A DNA stretch of 60,000 nt, taken from NCBI GenBank assembly GCA_014529385.2, contig CM043969.1, positions 16,508,446 to 16,568,445 on the forward strand, read 5' to 3'. Source of the DNA: Adiantum capillus-veneris (taxonomy: Eukaryota > Streptophyta > Polypodiopsida > Polypodiales > Pteridaceae). The notes beneath the pieces were generated by a model. The model saw only the letters and a program-made list of their open reading frames with translations, made no database searches and was not told where the DNA came from. Below are positions 22,930-33,894 of this stretch, one piece after another. The position numbers were made by a program, and so were the translations under genes. Positions within the stretch are counted from its first letter, which is position 1, and the number at the start of each line of letters is the position of its first letter.

Positions 22930-23210
22930 AGAAACATTCGGCTACTCGGTTACATTGATTACATTTTTCGAGACATTTGATACATAAATCATGTAAAGTC
23001 CTCCAGACTTTACTCCATGTGCTACTTAGAACCCTTGGATATCTTCCACATGTTCTGTCCAAAAGTGGTGACGTAGCCAGCATCATCAAGTAAACCTGTG
23101 CTGATCAAGCTCTTTGTAATTGCGGGAACATGTCAGACATTCTTCAGCGTGAAAGAAGAGCCATTCTGAAACTTCAATTGAACATCTCCAACACCTAAGA
23201 TCTCACATGT

Positions 23211-23680
23211 CTACCCATTGCCTAGCCGAACATGATCTTTAGTGGTCACATAAGAGGTAAACCACTCCTTGTTTGGAGACACATGAAGTGATGCCCCTGA
23301 GTCTATAATCCAGTCACTTAATGCATTTCCATCAGATGCTGTAAGAAGAGCTGAGTCCATTGTATTTTTCAAGAAGTAGATATCTCCTGACACTAGGCTG
23401 TCATCCTCTACAACAGTGTTTGTCACATTTATTTCTTGAATCTTCACTGAGGACTTGTTCTTCTCACCATGGTCTTCTGCTTTCTCTTTGCCTTTTTCTG
23501 CTTTCCATTCTCTGCAGTCTCTTTTCATGTGACCCTTCTTGCCACAATGGTAGCATTCTATGTCACTCTTGCCTTTAGCATTGCGGGACTTGCTACGAGA
23601 CTGATCCCTCTTTCCACCTTTGTACTTTTCTTTGGTCCTTCCCCTGACAACTAAGGCTGTTCCTTTGCCTTTGTCCTTTG
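23211..23680 (-). pseudogene. Copia nucleocapsid knuckle and protease
   Basis: It begins just after an in-frame TGA that follows gag. It contains the knuckle CYHCGKKGHMKRDC (C-x2-C-x4-H-x4-C) and the protease active site WIIDSGASLHVSPNKEWF. The frame ends before the C-terminal half of the protease. Confidence 0.85.
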
Positions 23681-23684
23681 TCTT

Positions 23685-24257
23685 TCAGTTGGTTTCTTCA
23701 GTAAGAAGACTGCCTTCTACACCTGCTATGGTCAAACCATCTGGAGGTGCAGAATTACTCAAAGCTATGCGAAAAGTGTCCCAAATTTCCGGCAATGTAA
23801 TCAACAGGAACATAGCTCTAACAGGTTCATCAAACTTGACACCTTGAGCTGACAATTGACTGTAGATGGTGTTGAATTCATTCAGATGATTGGACATAGG
23901 GGTCCCTTCTTTCATCTTCAAGTCAACAAGATTCTTAAGCCAGTATACCTGTGAAGCTGCACTCTGCTTCTCATAAAGATCACTCAGCTTTGTCCATGCT
24001 TGATAAGCCGACATCTCGTCTGCTACATTGAAGTAAACGCTTTCTGCCAAAGTCAGCATAATGGTAGAAAGTGCCAATTCATCCATTTCACTCCATTCAT
24101 CTTCGTCCATATCTTCTGGTTTTATCCCCTTGAGATTTATAGGTTTTATTTGCTTCTTTTGTACCAACACGTGCCAAATTTGCTTCTTCCACAATGGGAA
24201 ATTAGTTCCATCCAGCTTCTTGATATTGTAAAGAGCAGTGTCCTGTGATCCAGCCAT
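23685..24257 (-). pseudogene. Copia gag
   Basis: 190 codons beginning MAGSQDTALYNIKKLDGTNF, with LWKKQIWHVL and the UBN2-type gag helices (YQAWTKLSDLYEKQSAAS, LNEFNTIYSQLSAQG). It is cut by a TGA at codon 191; the same frame stays open beyond the TGA into the zinc knuckle, so this single stop separates gag from the rest. Confidence 0.88.
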
Positions 24258-24739
24258 AACTACGCTTCACAGTAGTTTACTTTCCTGGGAAAAATTCGGT
24301 AGAGTTTCCCCTATAAACTGTCCTCTGAACCAATATCAACGTGATGAACTGGTGGATGTCGCCTACAGTCTGTGTGTAGGTGCGCCCGTGTCGTCTGTGA
24401 CACGCCTCCAAGAACTGTAAGCCGTCCTTCGTTGTGTAGATAGCCACAAATCAGCACTCTGGAAGTGTAGATATCCTCACCACTTGTAGTCGTAGGCCGA
24501 AACCCCAAATTTGCAGAGTCGGATCTGCACCCGCCAAGACCACGTAGTCGAAAATGGCCTGCGTAGATCTTTGTCGAAGCTGAACGGTGGCCGAGATGAC
24601 CTCAGAATGAAATTCTGAGAACACCGAGACCTTTGGGATCTCCCACAGGAATTGGGGCCGTGTCTTCGCCTGTCGAATCTCACTCCAATCTGAGCAGGTG
24701 ACTCTGGCTACCTGCAAATGCTGCCCCGAGCCTCGATCT

Positions 24740-24753
24740 GAGCTCTGATACCA
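24740..24753 (-). promoter_or_regulatory. Copia primer-binding site (initiator Met)
   Basis: The minus strand reads TGGTATCAGAGCTC, the standard initiator tRNA-Met site, two bases from the LTR edge at 24756. Confidence 0.9.
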
Positions 24754-24755
24754 GT

Positions 24756-24864
24756 TGAAGGAGTACGAGCAGAAGTGCGACGCGAGAGAGAGTGCGAGAA
24801 GAAGAGCACAATGATATGGTGAACTCGCTCTACTGTAATGTGTAGAGAATAGTGAGTTCTTATT
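24756..24864 (-). repeat. Copia 5' LTR, lacking about 85 bp of U3
   Basis: It matches the left LTR from TGAAGGAG to GTTCTTATT, then stops directly at the ACCTG duplication. The remaining U3 of the left copy, including the TATA box, is missing here. A 9-base indel also separates the two copies. Confidence 0.8.
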
Positions 24865-24869
24865 ACCTG

Positions 24870-26828
24870 GACATTTGCTCATATTGGAGGGATAAGGGAT
24901 CAGTATGCTCTTTAGAGAGTCAACCTCGATCTTGAAAACCTTATCCTCATACATGGGAGAGTATGAAGCCAAATCAGATGTGAAGGCGGTGCCATCACAA
25001 ATGCTCTCGCCAAGAAAGGCCATGGACTCTAAGGGATTGATAGACATATTGTCTACACCTATGACTTGTACTATTATGCTAGCAAAGCTCCTCTAAATAA
25101 TACCAAACATGTGGGTGACTATTGGAAAATGCTTGGAGAAATTTGGGGTAGAAGATCCAACATTATAGATTCAAGAAGAGATCTGAGAATTGGAAAAACC
25201 TCAATTGAACACAAGACTTGTACCATTAAACAAGGTTGGTGAGTATTGTGAGGGTGAAGATGGGAATACTACGCTTCAAGTAGAATTCCAAGGTGTAACA
25301 ACCATGTCAATACTCGATAGTGGAGCTGGTGTTGCTATCGCCACTAAGAAAATTTGGAAAAATGAGAAAAACCTACCTTGAGGGCTACCAGAATGATATT
25401 GCAACTAACAGATGGGTACATGGAAAAACCCCTAGTACTTATAAAGAAACAGATTGTTACTTCTTGTGGCATTGAGTATGAGCATACCTTTGCCATAGTT
25501 TACTTTGACAAGAAGAACAATTACGACAACATACTTGGACGGCAATTTATGCAACAACTTAAGACGGTTCAAGGCTAGGGATATGATCATATATACCTCA
25601 GACACATGGAAACCACGACATGCATAAACCTTAAAGACCATAGCTACAAAGATGTGAACCAAACCCTAGTGGAGGAGTTTGGTTCAACTACAATAGTAGG
25701 ATCAGAGCTTCCAACTTGGTTTGACAAGCCCAAAGAGCTATGGATGTGCGGTGCATCACAGTGTGGGAGTTTGAGACAAGAAGAATGTATTCTGGAAAGG
25801 GTGCTTGAAGATAAGGAATATGTTCTTGAACCCTAGATGTGTGTGGTATTTTAGATGGCCCCACAACAAAATTTTGTGACAAGGAAGATTATGGCGTGGT
25901 TCCATACTATATGGTCAATATAGTAAATGAGAATGATGAGAAAATAGCCCTTGAAAAACCCAAAGATGATCGATTGAAAAGTTCCAAGGGAGAGGGAGAA
26001 GAGTTTTATGATTCCCCAGAGCATTTTGAACGAGAGGATGACATGGATAACAAATGCTCTAAAAACCCAAGTGAGCAGGAAGAAACGATGTCAGATGTCA
26101 GGTTTTAAGATTTTAAAAAAAAACCTAGACGTCAAGAATTCTACAAGAAAAAGAGAGGTGAAAACAAACCAAGAGAGAACCCTATGCCTAGGATAAGAGG
26201 CAAAGCACAGTTTTTGATGCTTGTAAAAGCTGAAGATTGTGTTAAGGACAAGATATCTGGATGGTTCTCTAAAGCTCAAGGCTCAAAAACAAAAGAGAGC
26301 ATAAAGGAACTGCAAAAACAAACTAGAAATTCGATTTGAAGACAAAACCCAAACAAACAAAAAAAACAGCATTAAACGAGTTTGGAGAAACTAAATTTTC
26401 CAAGGTGGAGCGAAAGAAGCTTAAGAAGACTCTCAAAGAGGTTTGGACAATGGAAGTAGAAAGTGGGGAGAGAGAAGACGATAAAAATGAGGACAAAATG
26501 AGTGTGACATCCCATTACAGAAAGTTCACTATCCAAGATCAAAAGGTAGTGCTAATGCAACCTCTACGGGAGCGAAAGAAAAAGGAGTCCTATGATGGGA
26601 TTGAGGATGCAAAGAAGATAGACTTGGTAGAACCCGGAGAAGAGCGACACCCAGCCTACATAGCAAAATATCTAAATTCAAAAGAGGAGGAGAAGCTTGT
26701 AAGTCTTCTCCAGGAATACATGAATTTGTTCGCTTGGTCATGTAAAGACCTTAGGGGAGTAGATCCTACGATCTGTCAGCACACGATCCCATTAAAACCT
26801 GATGAAAAACCTAGCCGACAGAGACCTT
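24870..26828 (+). pseudogene. E4 protease and RT N-terminal relic
   Basis: A plus-strand continuation of E4, aligning with E7: VPLNKVGEYCEGEDGNTTLQ, the protease site SILDSGAGVAIATKKIWK, CGIEYEHTFAIVYF and ILGRQFMQQL, then a 174-codon frame (26336-26860) with SHYRKFTIQDQKVVL and VDPTICQHTIPLKPD. It breaks off after PSRQRP at 26828, where LTR A of the E6 array begins. The RT core is therefore outside the window or lost. Confidence 0.88.
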
Positions 26829-27521
26829 TGGAATTGGAGTTGATCTCTTTAGATAGCTGATTCCAGTGTTAGAATTTACAGCTCTACTGGTAAGCCGTCA
26901 GTTCAGTCAGTGAAATTGGAATAGAAGATGGAAATTGAATTGAAATAGTTAAGTGAATTGAAATACTCTACTGGGACGAGAAATGGACTATGACTGGAAA
27001 AGTGTTTTGGATTTAGATTTAGAGTTTATGAAGAACGAGTACAAGGTATAACAGACTGAAGCATAATTGACTACTGTAGTAATGATTACAGAGTAGAATT
27101 ACAAGTGAAGAGACTGTAGCTCAGGGACAGCTTCGGAGACTAAAACCAAGAGACTAAGAGTAAGAAGTCACAAGACAAGCATCCCAATGACAATGTAATG
27201 GGTCCTATTTATAGCCTCTTGAAGTTATTGTGGTAACTATCGTGGTAATTATTGATTGATCCACTGTTCGGCATCTAGGAGACAGTTCCCGCCTTTTGAG
27301 ACTCTCTTCGCCGTCTACATCCTTCCCTCCTTTCTTGAATTTTGGTATGACTCCAAAATTTTTGAAAAATCCATTGTCTGATTCTTTCTAGGTGTTGAGG
27401 AACCTCTTTGCCTGCTTGCTAGGTTGTCCAATGTTCCTCTTGATAGTACTCCTCTGAAGTTTCTAACTCTCCTGGTATTGCTAGCTTTATACCATACTTA
27501 ATGCTTGTTGAGTGCTTGACA
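26829..27521 (-). repeat. LTR A of the E6 family (solo or partial)
   Basis: It begins TGGAATTGGAG like LTRs B and C and shares the TATA region (27204-27215, minus strand CTATAAATAGG). It ends GTGCTTGACA, then CCCCT, then LTR B. No internal sequence separates A from B. Its flanks do not form a convincing target duplication. Confidence 0.75.
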
Positions 27522-27526
27522 CCCCT

Positions 27527-28105
27527 TGGAATTGGAGATGATCTCTTTAGATAGCTGATTCTAGTGTTAGAAGTTTACAACTACTGGTGATGTGTTAGTT
27601 CAAACATTAGACTGGACAAGGAAATAGAAACTGAACTGGAATACATCTACTGAAATGAGAAACAGACTGAAGTACTGAGAATGATGTTCAGATTCAGATT
27701 TAGATTCGGAGAGAATGAGTACAAAGTATGTATGACTGGAGTATATTGTACTGCTATATTTAGGATTACAAATGAAAGATTATAAATAAAGATGATGTAG
27801 CTCAAGAACAGCTCAGAAGTCAACGATTATGAATCAAAAGCTAAGCAGATGTACAACCGACAAATGCCACCCGATTACAATGTAATGGGTCCTATTTATA
27901 AGCCTTGGGAATTACTGTGGTAAATGTCGTGGTAATTATTGACTGATCCACTGTTCATCTCATAGGAGCCGGTTCCCACCCAGTGAGACTGTCTCAGCCA
28001 TCTACATCCTTCCCTCCTTTCTTGAATTTTGGCAAGATTCCAAAATTTCTGAGAAAAAATCCACCGTCTGATTCTGCTGGAATGTTGCTCGTCGAGTGCT
28101 TGACA
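27527..28105 (-). repeat. LTR B (E6 3' LTR)
   Basis: Homologous to C and A from TGGAATTGGAG onward; TATA box at about 27891-27901. The end at GCTTGACA (28105) is the best guess, because the junction sequence is itself repeated downstream. Confidence 0.7.
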
Positions 28106-28340
28106 CCCCTGTAGTTGTAATTCCATGGGCATCCAACCAAGCTGGACTGAAAAAATCCACCATCTGATTCTTCTGGAATTTTACTCGTTGAGTGCTTGAC
28201 ACCCCTATAGTTGTAATTCCATGGGCATCCAGCCAAGTCAGACTGAAAAAATCCACCGTCTGATTCTTCTGGAATTTTTCTCATTGAGTGCTTGATGTCC
28301 TTATAATTGTAATTCCATGGGCCATCAGCCAAATGACACC
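28053..28340. repeat. Three tandem 96-bp units across the LTR/PPT junction
   Basis: Units start at 28053, 28149 and 28245 with GAAAAAATCCACC. Each carries the phrase GAGTGCTTGA and a GTAATTCCATGGGC block. Partial units continue to about 28430. Confidence 0.88.
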
Positions 28341-28429
28341 AACCCCTGAGTGGAAACATCCAGCGTCTGCTACAAAAACTGGTGGAAAAATCCACTGTCT
28401 GATTCGAAGACCGGCAGAAAAATCCTTGA

Positions 28430-31400
28430 CTGACTTCTAAGAGGGAACTACCCAGTATCCTTCCAATGAACCCGCTTCCGTTTACCCTTTGACCTGGATG
28501 GCGTCTGAGAAGTCCCAGTGCCAGCATTCTCCTTTTGAATGAGCCTGTAAATGGCCTCCTGCTCAAGCTAATCCCACCTTTCCGTGGTCATCTCAATTTC
28601 ATAAGGCGTGCAAGGATGATAAGTTTTGGTGTCGGTATCATAGAGCGTGCGTCTGCCTTTGGTGATCCGAGTTCTGGCCAGTTTGTGACAATGCGAGGCT
28701 ATATGGATCCATCCTTCTGGGAGAGGCTGATTGGTTTTGATCCGAGCTTCAGAAAGAATCTCATCCATCTCTCTGTATTGTGGTCCTAGGCCTGGTTTAG
28801 CCATAATGTCCTTTTCAGGCAGTTTAGAGGACTCAATAGTGAGTTGCAACAGTTGGTTGGTGATCTTAGTGAGGCTTGTGATCTGAATTTTCCACTGGCC
28901 CATACACAGTTTGATCCTATGCACCTCATCTTTCAGCTCCTGAAGGTCATTCAGTTGGAGAGCGTCGTTGAATAGTGTTTGGCAAGTTTTCCATTCCACA
29001 GTTGATCGCTCATTCGAATCCTGAAGATCATCAGTAATCTTGAAATATGTGAGCCGATCGATTGGTTCTAGATTTTGAGGGTGAAGTGCTGGAAAAAATC
29101 TTGGCAACTCTACGTCTCTTGCTAGTAAAGAATACAAGAGAACTGGGGAATCATGCACAAATTCCAAGAAGTTAAGGACAGCCTGGTTCTCTTGCTGCAT
29201 CATTTTTTTGGTTACTCTAACCAGCTGAAACAGTCGTCGAAGAGCAGTTGCCTGTTCTCCCACTGAAATTCAAGTTTGAGGTCCCTTGCTGGTGGCAGTC
29301 TTGTCTTCAATAATGGTCCGCACCCTTTGATCTAGAACTCCCCTAGAAATATACATTTACACTAAGACCTCTTTCAATTGATTTCTGACATCCTTCATGC
29401 ATTTATATGTCGGCTTGTTCCCCAGCTGAAGCTCTAATTCCATGGCCAGAGAGTGACAATCTGCAGTAGACTGCCGTTGCCAATGGGGATTGGTTACTCT
29501 CTCTTCAATAGTTAGTATCCATTCATGCACCCTTTTTAACAGTTGTATTGTACTGGGACGCGCAGGTAATTGGCAGGACTCTTCATCATGGAAAGCAACT
29601 GATTTCCAATACTCAACCATTTCCCTGGCGACGACATATAGTCGCTGAAAACGCTCCAGATCATAGATAAGATCATCATCCTCCAGATACCGCTTGGTTA
29701 TAGGATCCTGCTAATGTCTCAATCTCTTGTTCAACGTGATGAGCTGTAATGAATGTTTCTCATCATCTGCTGGTCCCTCAGTCACAGTTTTGTCTTTCCC
29801 TTTAACATCCCTACTGTGTTGTGACTGGTGTGCCGGTGGATTCCCAGTGTTGTTAGGTTGTTGCTCTCCTAGCTGCTGATTGCTCGACCGCTACCCTTCA
29901 TGCTGGTCTGCCTGTGGATCTGATTTCCTTCAGTTAGCCCTGTACCACCAGTACCAGGTTCTGGAGGTGGAGATGGAGGAGAGGTATCATCGTCATCATC
30001 GTTATGCCCTTTGTTTGGTTCATCCTCCTCCTTCTCTTCTTCTTCTTCCTCCTTATCCTCATCTTCTTTAATGGTAGTCTGCTGTTCAATGTAATCAAGG
30101 ATAGCTTGATTTGTTAGAGCACTATTATATTCAGTAACTTTATCCTGCAAATCGTCTCCATAAGAGACTTCAAGTTAGCCATGTTGAAAACAGCATTGCC
30201 CTCTGGATTCAAGATCTCAGCCAGATTATTATAGATATATCTTTCTTTTAATGTGGCCTTCAGGGCATTGTGACGGATCAGTAAAAAGATTTGAACTCAA
30301 CTCGCTTCATTCTCAGCATGGTTTCAAAATGATCAGCAACTCGTTTAGTTTTTTGCCTTTTCTTCCCGCATGGTATGCATCTCAGACTCTACCTTGGGCC
30401 AGCTTACTTTGTAACTGTTGAATGGTCCTATCTGAGTGAGCCTCAAGGATAGTGTGGTGTAGGTTCTGGGCTGCTCTTCCTTGCTCCAGATTTTCAATCT
30501 GCTCCTCAGCCTCCCTTAATTCAGTCTCTACCTTAATTAGTTCATCTTCTGACCCTGCAGCATCCAACATTTGTCCCATACAATTAACAATAGTATTCCA
30601 TGATGATTGTATGAGTACTGAACAACCATCAATAACTGTTGCTGGGTCAAAATCAGTTGTCTCATAGACTGTGACAGGAGGCATATAAGGTAATGCAACA
30701 TAATCAAATTTCTGCAATAGGAGACGTCCCTTGAGCGGATGAGTCTGCAGTTGTTGTAACCTGTCTTTCTTCATCAAGTACAGGGCTTCTTCAGTGTATG
30801 GGATGGAGACTTGGCCAAGTGGATTCAAAGAAGCTGGACCTTTGCCCTTATCAATCTGGTTAGTTGACTACTCAGGACTGGCCCTTTCTGACTGATCTTG
30901 TCTAATACTGGTGGTTACTAAAATCTGGCCTGCTGACTGGTTGATTCCACCAATGGTTTGGTCAGTCTGTTGTTCAGTCTAGCTAACTGGAATCCTTTCA
31001 GTAGACACTGTTTTGACTTGACTTTCCAACTGCTTCAAGAGAGTGTAGTGCTCTTAGTCAATGTCGTCCTTGGCTTCTTTGAACTGCCAGCTTCATCTTG
31101 TTTAGCCTTCCTTTTCTGTCTAGTGGGGGTTGACTGACTTTATGGCTCTTCTTCATTCGATGACAAGTCTATATTTTTGGAGAGTGGAAACGGATTCTGA
31201 CTCCAAGCCATTCTCACCTGATCATGGGTGTCTGGAGCAGTTGCCCAGTACAGAACTGCCAAACATACCAAGCCTTGAATACACTTTGAGATTTCAGCTT
31301 GGTAGTTTGCTGAAGCACATTGTGTGACAATATCTGGCAAAGGTTGATAGAGACTTTGGAATCCATTATTTTTGCTAAAATCATGGCAAAAAGTTTCTCT

Positions 31401-32290
31401 GACACATAGGTCGGGTTATTCTTCAGGCTCACTGCTTTAGCCACAAATCGATAGGCAGCGGCAGCTTCCAGTCCTGCGACTGGAATCCCTTGTGCACTGG
31501 CTTTCCTTTTCCGCTTAACAACATCATCCTCCTTCAGAGCTGCACTGATATGTTATGTAGTTGCCACAGATGGCTTGGGCCCATTTGGCATGCGGAATGC
31601 AAAAGCAATACTTTCTGGTGTGACAGACACCTTCTGACCATAAATCACAACACTGCCATCTTCAACATTTAAAGAGTCCAGGACTTGCCTTATGATGACT
31701 GTGTCAAACTCAATCCTCGTGGCTTGCAAAACCACATGCAAGTCCCATAGTTGGAGTAGAGCCTTAGCTTGCTCAGTAAACACATAGCACTGAATTTTGT
31801 TGTGCAGGATGAGTGGAAGAGTTGCCTTTATAGCAGTAATAAGAGCTTGGGTTTCGTCGATAGTGTCCTGCATCTTTTCTGACAGTTTCCTCCTACCCAT
31901 GCACCGTCAAGATGATGAAGTAGGTGAAGAATAATATGACTTACTTGATTCTTAGAAACCGTATCTAGGTGTGGCTGGCAAAGTCAGACGACAATCCACG
32001 GTCTCCTCAGAGGATGAGGTTTGCGGCTGCAGTGAAGAAACTTCAAAGCTCGGCAATGGCGAGTGGACAACAGGAGGTAAGCATCGCACAGGGGATTTGC
32101 AAGGAAAAATGCCTACTCGCCTTACTGTTATACCCGTTCGTGCCATAAAAGCTCCACCACTTACCGTTCCTAAACTTCTATGCACCGCAACTGACGTGGC
32201 ATACATGCATTGGACAAGAATTTCACCCATCATTGAAATGATTACCACTGATATTCCATCTGACCGTTGGTCCCCTAAAAACTAATAACT
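28430..32290 (-). pseudogene. E6 extra ORF (post-integrase), broken
   Basis: A once-continuous protein of perhaps 1,100-1,200 residues, now in pieces. Order: a basic/Ser-rich start (GAFMARTGITVRRVGIF, 31952-32248); a globular part with QALITAIKATLPL, IIRQVLDSLNVEDG and YGQKVSVTPESIAFAFRMPN (31553-31900); NLCQILSHNVLQQTTKLKS; heptad-like helices (30382-30828); an acidic run of Asp/Glu (29869-30150); and a helical C-terminal part (28568-29620). E6b holds the same series. Not a reverse-transcribing domain, and no transmembrane segment typical of envelope proteins is evident. I cannot name the family; a role as structural or DNA-binding accessory is inference. Confidence 0.6.
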
Positions 32291-32415
32291 TTGTCCCCAC
32301 TGTTTTAGTCCTGGTATAATCTTGGATTGGTCGTGCTGGTACTGGTCTGAAACTGGTTTTGGTACTGGAACCGGCGCACATGAAAAAGTCCCAAGATAGC
32401 TGATTCTAGAATTTC

Positions 32416-33894
32416 TTAGTCTTCAGTGCCCAGAGCCTCAGTACCCTGTTCCTGACAAGGCTCTCTGGCTTCTGAATAGTAGAGCTTGATTTTAGCTCCA
32501 TTATACACCCTTGGCAACAGTAATCCAGATAGGTCTTTCAGTCTAACCGTACCGTTGGAGAAAACCTAGTCCACTTCGAATAATCCTACCCAGGCTATTT
32601 TGAGATTCGGCTTCTTAGGACCCAATTTGGACTGATATAGGAGTACCAGATCCCCTTTTTGAAACTCCTCGACCTTAATCCTTCGGTCATGCCAGTGTTT
32701 CCTTCTTTGTTGAACAATCTCCTGTTCCAGCATAGCCCATTGTCTCAGTTCATCTAACTGGGTAAGCTCCTCCAGTCGCTTCTTAAGATTGTGATTAAAA
32801 TCTAACCCATATTCTACAGCCATTCTGAGACTTGGAATAACAGACTCCATAGGGACAAGAGCTTCAGTGCCATATACCATTCTGAATGGTGTTAATCTTG
32901 TACTGACCTTATAAGCTATCCTGTATGCCCATAAAGCAGTTTGAAGCTTCAAAGCCCACTGGTCAAGCTTTTTCTGCACAATCTTAGTGAGAATAGTCTT
33001 AATGGTCTTGTTACTGTTGGATTTTTTATGCTTGACTGAAAGCATATCCATAAGGATCTCCATAGTGTCATTGATGAAGTGTGTCCCTTGATCCGACACA
33101 ATCTTCATAGGATAGCCATAGCGACAGACAATATTCTCAAATAGAAATCTTGCAGTGGATTTGGTTGTGTTGTCAGGAAGATCCTTAGCTTCTACCCACT
33201 TGGTTACATAGCAGGTATCCATCACTATATACCTATTCTTCCTGGGAGTAACCTTCTTGAAAGGTCCCATAAAATCCAAACCCCATTTCATGAAAACACC
33301 CAGTGGTTGTATTGGTGTTAAGGGAGTCATGTCTGCAGCTGTGGGTCTACCCATTCTTTGACATATGTCACAAGTTTTGCAAAAACTTCTGAAATCATAT
33401 ATCAGTGTTTGCAACCATAAACCAGCCTGCAAAATCTTCTTGTAAGTAAAATTAGTAGAAAAGTGTCCCCCATATTCTCCATTATGCACCTCTGAGATAA
33501 CTTGCATTCTCCCCTCCATAGGCACACATCGGCGAAGAATACCATCAACACCTAATCTGTAGAGTGAGCCCCCAATGATGGTAAACTTTAAGATTTTGAT
33601 GACAAGAGCTTTCTTCTGGTTTTGCTTCCAGTCATTTGGGAAACCACCCTGAGAAAGAAACTGATATACTTCATATAATTCAAGATCAACTGATTCTACA
33701 GCTTCCAGCTGAAATAATTCAGCATCCACTGGTTCGTCTCTTAAAGACACTTCATAATAGCCCTCCGTACTCCTAGAGAGGAAGTCAGCACCACAGTGGT
33801 TCTTGCCAGGTTTATGAAAAATCCAAAATTCAAATCCCATAAGGAACATCATCCATTGTATTAGCCTGCCTTGAATAATGACTTTATTAATCAA
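32416..33894 (-). pseudogene. E6 integrase with catalytic Glu region deleted
   Basis: 442 open codons. It begins inside RNase H (GADFLSRSTEGYY), then the zinc-binding part (HNGEYGGHF, CKTCDICQRMG) and the core with WGLDFMGPF and IVSDQGTHF. The block TPYYPxxNGQAE found in E6b is absent: KKS runs directly into NSNKTIKTILTK, an in-frame loss of about 36 bases that removes the catalytic Glu. The C-terminal barrel-like part includes EFQKGDLVLLYQSKLGPKKP. A TAG at 32566-32568 replaces a Trp codon seen in E6b; the frame then continues to about 32416. Confidence 0.88.

Larger units (their letters stand above)
20010..24864 (-). mobile_element. Ty1/copia retrotransposon inserted in E4
   Basis: About 4.86 kb on the minus strand, in copia order: gag, protease, integrase, RT, RNase H. 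Short LTRs start TGAAGGAGTA (20010 and 24756). The 5-bp target duplication ACCTG occurs at 20005-20009 and 24865-24869, and the E4 reading frame (GSQ-ADL, then D-x-CSYW) resumes across it. The LTR copies differ in length: 184 bp at left against 109 bp at right. Internal stops split pol into six frames, so it is inactive. Confidence 0.92.

Noticed and set aside
24451-25047. 198-codon minus-strand frame as a copia gene
   Set aside because: It runs across the copia LTR, the target duplication and into antisense E4 sequence, so it cannot be one gene.
27994-28566. 190-codon minus-strand frame at the E6 3' end as a gene
   Set aside because: It reads through the 96-bp tandem repeats, which explain its repeated residues; only the first few codons overlap the extra ORF, in another frame.
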